DNA of 64,000 nucleotides, taken from positions 558,001 through 622,000 of the forward strand of contig NZ_CABPST010000001.1 of NCBI RefSeq assembly GCF_902459805.1, in the 5' to 3' direction. Positions within the stretch are counted from its first letter, which is position 1, and the number at the start of each line of letters is the position of its first letter. Both the position numbers and the translations under genes were made by a program. This document shows positions 59,509-64,000 of this stretch, one piece after another. Source of the DNA: Pandoraea bronchicola (GTDB taxonomy: Bacteria; Pseudomonadota; Gammaproteobacteria; Burkholderiales; Burkholderiaceae). The notes beneath the pieces were generated by a model. It saw only the letters and a program-made list of their open reading frames with translations. It was not told where the DNA came from and ran no database searches.

Positions 59509-59514
59509 AGTATA
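59509..59514 (-). promoter_or_regulatory. -10 element of the metX promoter
   Basis: TATACT on the minus strand predicts a start near 59502, about 45 bases before the riboswitch and 265 before the metX ATG. The remaining leader between the riboswitch and the ATG holds no gene I can support. Confidence 0.5.
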
Positions 59515-59549
59515 GCGTAATCTGCGCCGAGGGCGCAGACCCCCCGGTC

Positions 59550-60206
59550 TTAGCGCAGAAGCGCGGCGACCTGCGGCTCGGCACCTTCGGCGGGCGAGCG
59601 TTTGAAGCCGCTCTTCGCGAAGCGATGCCAGCGGCCAAGCACGTAGGACACGAGCAGGTTGGCGCGCGAGTTGGCGTCGAACGTCTCGGGCAACGTGCCC
59701 TGCGCAGCCGCCAGACGCAGCACCTGGCGCAGCGACGCCTCGATGCGGTCGAGCAACTGGTTCATACGCTCTTGCAAACGCTCGTGCTCACCGACGAGCG
59801 CTTCGCCGGTCAGCACCCGTGTCATGCCCGGGTTCTTCTCGGCGAAACCGAGCAGCATCAGCACGATGGCGCGCGCTTGTGTCACGCCGTCCTGATCCTG
59901 CGCGGAGATCTGATTGATCAGACCGAAGATGGTCTGTTCGATGAACTCGATCAGGCCCTCGAACATCTGGGCCTTGCTTGCGAAGTGGCGATAGAGTGCG
60001 GCTTCGGAGACATCGAGGCGCGCGGCGAGCGCGGCCGTGGTGATCTTCTCGCCCTTGGGCGTCTCGAGCATGGCCGCGAGGGTCTGCAGCACCTGCACGC
60101 GGCGCTCGCCCGGCTTCGGGCGGGTTGTCTTTACCGGCGCGGGCGCGGCCTCCAGCGCATCGGCAGCGCCGTACCCGGCACCGCTCGAAGAATTTTCCTG
60201 CTGCAT
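59550..60206 (-). CDS. slmA: Nucleoid occlusion factor SlmA
   Basis: The 218-residue TetR-family protein has the SlmA helix-turn-helix ITTAALAARLDVSEAALYRHFASKAQMFEGLIEFIE and LLGFAEKNPGMTRVLTGEAL. SlmA binds specific chromosomal sites and blocks FtsZ assembly over unsegregated DNA. The gene follows a HAD hydrolase gene by 10 bases. Confidence 0.93.
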   Translation of the reverse strand: MQQENSSSGAGYGAADALEAAPAPVKTTRPKPGERRVQVLQTLAAMLETPKGEKITTAALAARLDVSEAALYRHFASKAQMFEGLIEFIEQTIFGLINQISAQDQDGVTQARAIVLMLLGFAEKNPGMTRVLTGEALVGEHERLQERMNQLLDRIEASLRQVLRLAAAQGTLPETFDANSRANLLVSYVLGRWHRFAKSGFKRSPAEGAEPQVAALLR

Positions 60207-60216
60207 CGTCTGGTCG

Positions 60217-61008
60217 TTATCGGTAGGGATTTGATTGTCGGGCTGCCTGGGCTAAGACCCCGGTCGCTAGGCGCGCCCGTAACTCGCGCAGAGATTGTAC
60301 TTGGATATCCACGTAGTGTGGGCGCCCACTGCGCGGCATCGCGTCGCCAAGGCTGTTTCTGACCGGCAGATGCCCCGTGATCCAGACCGTCCTGATGCCG
60401 AAATGCCGCAAGTGCTTCAGGTGCGAACGCGTGTCCTCGACCAGCCAGGTGCGATGCGGTGCAAGTCCCTCGCGCACCAGCAGCCGGCGCAACATGATCG
60501 CGTCGGGCTTGGCTCGCCAGGCACGCCGGTCCGCCATGTCCTCGATGCTCACGCAGCGCTCGAAATGGCGCCGGATGCCCAGCGCTTCAACGATCGGCAG
60601 CGCGTAGTGCGCGGGCGCGTTGGTCAGCAGAATCTTGCGCCCCGGCAGTCCGGCGAGCAGACGGGCGAGACCACGCTCGGCGCGCAGCACCTCAACGAGC
60701 GGCGGCAACTCGTGGACACGCGCCAGAAACTCGTGCGGATCGATGGCGTGATGTTTGATGAGGCCGAGCAGCACCGCCCCGTATCGCTCCGTATAGGACG
60801 TGCGCAGGCGATTGGCCTCATCCTGCGACAGGCCCAGCTTCTCGACGATATAGGCAGTCATCGCGCGGTTGATGCGCGGAAAAATCGCGTGCGACGCGCG
60901 ATGCAGCGTGTTGTCCAGATCGAACAGCCAGACCGGACCGCGCGCGCCGTGTTCGCTGCGCGCACGAGGCGCCCGGCGTCGCCGGCTCAGAACGTGAGAA
61001 GAAGGCAC
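60217..61008 (-). CDS. HAD family hydrolase, pyrimidine 5'-nucleotidase type
   Basis: The protein has the HAD motif I FDLDNTLH (catalytic Asp pair), a helical cap with IVEKLGLSQDEANRLRTSYTERYG, motif II LLTNAPAHY and motif III/IV KPDAIM...VEDTRSHLKH. It belongs to the SDT1/pyrimidine 5'-nucleotidase group. The start is uncertain: no ATG lies before the motif, and GTG codons at 61008, 61053 and 61065 and a TTG at 61104 are all in frame. I use the 263-residue GTG version, whose length suits the family. It is transcribed with slmA. Confidence 0.85.
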   Translation of the reverse strand: MPSSHVLSRRRRAPRARSEHGARGPVWLFDLDNTLHRASHAIFPRINRAMTAYIVEKLGLSQDEANRLRTSYTERYGAVLLGLIKHHAIDPHEFLARVHELPPLVEVLRAERGLARLLAGLPGRKILLTNAPAHYALPIVEALGIRRHFERCVSIEDMADRRAWRAKPDAIMLRRLLVREGLAPHRTWLVEDTRSHLKHLRHFGIRTVWITGHLPVRNSLGDAMPRSGRPHYVDIQVQSLRELRARLATGVLAQAARQSNPYR

Positions 61009-61192
61009 GGAGATAGCGAACTCATGCGAGGAGATACGTGAAGATGACCACACCGCCTGGGGCACTAGCCCTGTTTGCCGGAGAGCGCGGTGCAGCCACG
61101 GCAAGGCACGATGCTAGCGCGCGAGGCTCGCTTTGACAAATCGGCCGAGCCGGCCTGATGGCCGTACCGGCGACCCGAGGTCTGCCTGCGCT

Positions 61193-61249
61193 ACCCGCTT
61201 ACCCGCTTACCCCCTTTATACGCTTACCCGCTTATCCGCTCACCCGCTC
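61193..61249. repeat. 8-bp tandem repeat (ACCCGCTT)n at the end of an MFS gene
   Basis: Seven degenerate copies of ACCCGCTT lie in a row, with one interrupted by TATACGCTT. They span the gap after the MFS gene and its last codons; the stop codon and the GERVSG tail lie within the array. The strand is almost pure pyrimidine. Unit loss or gain would shift the C-terminus of the transporter. Confidence 0.75.
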
Positions 61250-62641
61250 ACCGTCGTGCCCGCAGCGCGACTTGGCCCGCATGCGTAGCAGACTCACCCC
61301 GCCGCCAACCGCGGCCAGAACGGTCGCCGTCACCATCGCGGCGCGCGCCCCGTCATCCCCATAGAGGTCGAAGAGCAGCGCCACGACCGCGGCACCGAGC
61401 GTCATGCCGACCGTGCGTGCAATCGTCATCAGCCCGCTCGCCGCACCGCTTCGCTCACGCGGCGCCCCCATCATGATGATGCGATTATTGGGCGTCTGAA
61501 AGAAACCGAACCCCAGCCCGCAAACCGCCATGCGCGCGGCAATGCCCCAATCCCCGGCATCCACCGGCAGCCACGCCAGCGAGGCGAGTCCCAGCGCGAA
61601 CACCCCCAGCCCGAGGGCACTCATGCGGGCGCTGTCGAAGCGATCCGACAGTCGTCCGGCAAGCGGCGCGATGAACACGATCACCAGCGGCCACGGCGTG
61701 ATGAGCAAACCGGTCGCGCCCTCGCTGCGCGAGAGGGTGTGTTGCAGCAGGAACGGCATGCCGACGTACGACAGTGTCTGCGACATATAGCACGCCACCG
61801 ACGTGAGCGACGAGAGCGCCAGCACCGGCACGCGCATCAGATCGAGCGGCAGCAACGGTGTCGCGAGAGTGCGTTGGTGGCGCACGAGAATCATTGCCAC
61901 CACAAGACCGAGCACGATCTGCAGCGCCGCCACTCCGTGATGCCCTCCCTCGCCCACATGCCCCACCCCAACGATGACGAGCGCGAGCGCGGCCGCGTTG
62001 AGCAAGGCACCGGGCACATCGATGCGGCGCTCGGCCCCCGGCGTGTGCGGCAGAAATCGGTAGGACGCGGCAAACGCGATCAGCCCGATCGGCAGATTGA
62101 TGGCGAACAGCCAGCGCCAGTCGCCAAGCGACAGGATGACGGCTGCCACGCTGGGTCCGGCAGCCGTCGATAACGCCACGGTAAGCGCGAGCAGTGAAAT
62201 GGCACGCCCACCCATCTGGGGCGGAAACACCATGCGCAGCAACGCGGGCACGATGGTCGACATGCACGCGCCGCACAGACCCTGCACCACACGCGCCGCG
62301 ACAAGCCAGGCGAGACTCGGTGCAAGGGCGCAGCCGACCGAAGCGAGCGTGAAGCCGGCCACGCCGAACAGGAAGACGCGCCGATAGCCGAGCTTCTCGC
62401 CGAGCGCCGCCAGCGGCAGCACGGCCATCGCGAAAATCAGTTGATATGCGTTGACGACCCACACGGTCGACGCCGGATCGGCCACGAGATCGCGCGCGAT
62501 GGTCGGCAGCGCGACATTGGCGATGGACGCGTCCAGATTCCCGAGGAAGGTCCCCATCAAAATGGACGGCACGGCGATACGCCTGGCACTCGCCGCCATT
62601 CCTTCGGCGAGCGGCGCGGAGGGTGCCTTCGGTTGGGTCAT
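61232..62641 (-). CDS. MFS transporter, DHA2 drug-resistance type (14 segments)
   Basis: The 469-residue transporter has the DHA2 motifs LDASIANVALPTIARDL near residue 32 and WVVNAYQLIFAMAVLPLAALGEKLGYRR. About 14 membrane segments follow, with AGPSVAAVILSLGDWRWLFAINLPIGL in the middle. Such pumps export drugs or metabolites by proton exchange. The start is the ATG giving MTQPKAPS; the longer frame upstream is Cys-rich and non-membrane. Substrate unknown. Confidence 0.88.
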   Translation of the reverse strand: MTQPKAPSAPLAEGMAASARRIAVPSILMGTFLGNLDASIANVALPTIARDLVADPASTVWVVNAYQLIFAMAVLPLAALGEKLGYRRVFLFGVAGFTLASVGCALAPSLAWLVAARVVQGLCGACMSTIVPALLRMVFPPQMGGRAISLLALTVALSTAAGPSVAAVILSLGDWRWLFAINLPIGLIAFAASYRFLPHTPGAERRIDVPGALLNAAALALVIVGVGHVGEGGHHGVAALQIVLGLVVAMILVRHQRTLATPLLPLDLMRVPVLALSSLTSVACYMSQTLSYVGMPFLLQHTLSRSEGATGLLITPWPLVIVFIAPLAGRLSDRFDSARMSALGLGVFALGLASLAWLPVDAGDWGIAARMAVCGLGFGFFQTPNNRIIMMGAPRERSGAASGLMTIARTVGMTLGAAVVALLFDLYGDDGARAAMVTATVLAAVGGGVSLLRMRAKSRCGHDGERVSG

Positions 62642-63014
62642 ACGCAGATCATTGAGAGGCAGGTTCGGAACACAAAACGCACAGCAGGCGAGGAAGGTAC
62701 ACGCGGGGGAATTCCGCGTACAGCGGAAAAAATGCGGCCCGGGAAGACCTTCGCTTGCGGCGAGTCTCATTGCCCGGGCCGGGCAGGAAAATCATGCGCA
62801 ATGGCGCAGCTCGGGGAATGTTCGGCTGCGCACGGTCATGCCGCACGACGTCTGCCGGATCACTCTCTCGTGGCGCGCGGCACCGCCACCACGTCGTATG
62901 CCGCGCAGCAGGGAGTGACGCAGCATCGCATCACGCGTGAAACGCCCCCCCGGACGTTTCACGCGCGTCAATCGCTCGCGATGCCGCGCTTTCTGGCGTC
63001 GTCAGAGCCACCGC
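62642..63014. other. 373-bp intergenic region between porin and MFS genes
   Basis: I see no gene here. The stretch holds the strong hairpin at 62934-62965 close to the porin end. Promoter elements of the MFS gene must also lie here, but none is clear enough to mark. Confidence 0.5.
62934..62965 (-). terminator. Perfect 11-bp hairpin downstream of the porin gene
   Basis: CGCGTGAAACG (62934-62944) and CGTTTCACGCG (62955-62965) are perfect arms around a C-rich 10-base loop. It lies about 50 bases after the porin stop. It lacks a T-run, so it may act as a message-protecting hairpin or a Rho-assisted terminator. Confidence 0.55.
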
Positions 63015-64000
63015 TCAGAACGTGTGCTGGATGCCCAGCATCGTACCGAACTGATTGCCACCGGTGACGACCGAGCCGCCTGCGGCAATGGCCACGGCGC
63101 CGTTCTGGCTGTTCGCCACCCAGCCGGCCATGCCATACAGCGACGTGCGCTTCGAGAGCGAGTAGGTGGCGCGGCCGATAAGCATCGTGGCGTTGGCGCG
63201 GCTCTTCAACTGATAACGAATGGCCTGCGCGTCGAACGCCCAGGTGATCGTCGGCAGATAGGTGAAGCCGATGAAGTAGATGTCCGAGCGCAGCGATGCT
63301 GCGTCGGCGCTCACGTTGCGGTGAATCCAGCCGCCGCCCACGCGACCCGTCGACCACTTGTAGTAAGCATTGACGACCGAGTGCGAGTCGGTGTACTTCG
63401 CGCTGGTCAGCGGTGCCGCGGCGCCCGTGTTGCCGCGCATCTGGTCATACGAGGCCGAGATGCCGAAGTTCTCGTAGTCGTAGCCGATCAGGCCGGTGAA
63501 CTGCTTGCACGCCTGGTAGTTGCCCGCCACGTTGCCCGCGCAGTTCGTGGCCGACGGCCCCCCTGCGGCCGAGCCGTCGCGTCCAAAGCTGTACGTCGCG
63601 CCGAGCGTGACGCCGGAGAACTTGCCCATATAGCCGACGGCGCTGTCGCTACGTGCGTTGGCGATGTATGGGTCGATACTGGCCAGCGAGAAGATCGACG
63701 GTCCGATCACGTCGGCGTTGCCCGTGACATAGAACGTCATGTTGTTCTGACGGCCAATGAGGAACGTACCCCATGCGCCCGACAGCCCCACGTTCGCCTG
63801 ACGGCCGAACAGACGCCCGCCGTAGTTCAGGCTGCCGGTGCCCGGCTGGAAGCCGTTTTCCAACGTAAAGACGGCCTTCAGACCACCGCCCAGATCCTCG
63901 ACACCCTTGAAGCCAAAGCGCGACGGCACCTTGCCCGTGAGCGTCGGCTCGCCGATGAAGCTGCCGCCCCCGGCGGCGTTGTTGTAGTAAGCGACACCGG
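63015..64000 (-). CDS. Gram-negative porin (partial, 5' end beyond window)
   Basis: This is an outer-membrane trimeric beta-barrel porin of the Burkholderia/Neisseria type. The frame stays open to the right edge, where it reads GVAYYNNAAGGGSFIGEP, so the signal peptide and first strands are outside the window. Visible hallmarks are SRFGFKGVEDLGGGLKAVFTLENGF, GRQANVGLSGAWGTFLIGRQ near the constriction side, and a C-terminal phenylalanine (IQHTF) needed for barrel assembly. At least 328 residues are present. Confidence 0.93.
   Translation of the reverse strand, partial: GVAYYNNAAGGGSFIGEPTLTGKVPSRFGFKGVEDLGGGLKAVFTLENGFQPGTGSLNYGGRLFGRQANVGLSGAWGTFLIGRQNNMTFYVTGNADVIGPSIFSLASIDPYIANARSDSAVGYMGKFSGVTLGATYSFGRDGSAAGGPSATNCAGNVAGNYQACKQFTGLIGYDYENFGISASYDQMRGNTGAAAPLTSAKYTDSHSVVNAYYKWSTGRVGGGWIHRNVSADAASLRSDIYFIGFTYLPTITWAFDAQAIRYQLKSRANATMLIGRATYSLSKRTSLYGMAGWVANSQNGAVAIAAGGSVVTGGNQFGTMLGIQHTF

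Overview
The window is GC-rich DNA, packed with genes and rich in ATGA-type overlaps, from a betaproteobacterium of the order Burkholderiales. Pandoraea or a close Burkholderiaceae relative is my best guess, made from gene content and not from a database search. Supporting content: the urtABCDE-ure cluster with ureJ between ureA and ureB, a SAH riboswitch before ahcY, the metX-metW pair with SlmA nearby, and a Burkholderia-type porin. It looks like ordinary chromosome. I see no rRNA, tRNA, CRISPR array, prophage or intact insertion sequence.

Layout. 1-9.0 kb: an M81/MlrC-type peptidase, glmU-glmS (with a clear terminator), a pterin/tRNA-thiolation group (FolM-like SDR, folB, ttcA), a MidA-type methyltransferase and a DUF2905 protein. 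9.2-15.2 kb: an amino-acid binding protein, facing a minus-strand run of lytic transglycosylase, NDUFA9-like protein, GST and cca. 15.2-18.3 kb: 5-formyl-THF cyclo-ligase joined to 5-oxoprolinase pxpB-pxpC-pxpA. 18.4-21.5 kb: an omega-amino-acid aminotransferase divergent from a MocR regulator. 21.6-24.9 kb: a truncated radical SAM/SPASM peptide maturase, then a GlxA-type regulator and an MFS transporter. 25.3-40.8 kb: a 15-kb urea module on the plus strand. It has a sigma-54 promoter, the urea ABC transporter urtABCDE, ureD, a four-gene polar amino-acid ABC transporter placed inside the urease locus, then ureA-ureJ-ureB-ureC-ureE-ureF-ureG. 40.9-47.8 kb: a dipeptide-type ABC operon ending in a TraB/GumN protein. 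47.9-51.8 kb: ahcY-(holin-like protein)-tlyA-metF behind a SAH riboswitch. 51.9-54.3 kb: lrgA-lrgB divergent from a LysR regulator. 54.4-57.3 kb: exonuclease III, an unrecognised glycosyltransferase-like protein and an AmpG-type transporter. 57.4-64 kb: metX-metW behind a SAM-II-like riboswitch candidate, slmA, a HAD hydrolase, a drug-type MFS transporter and a porin running off the right edge.

Two themes link the genes. One is nitrogen scavenging: urea uptake plus urease, amino-acid and peptide ABC systems, 5-oxoprolinase and an omega-transaminase, with a sigma-54 promoter at the head of the urea module. The other is the methionine/SAM cycle, where the metX and ahcY-metF transcripts each carry a different RNA sensor (SAM-II-like and SAH). 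The features that look least ordinary are the transporter nested in the urease operon, the Cys/His repeat tail of UreE, the RiPP-maturase remnant, and several well-formed operator-like repeat arrays in divergent promoters.
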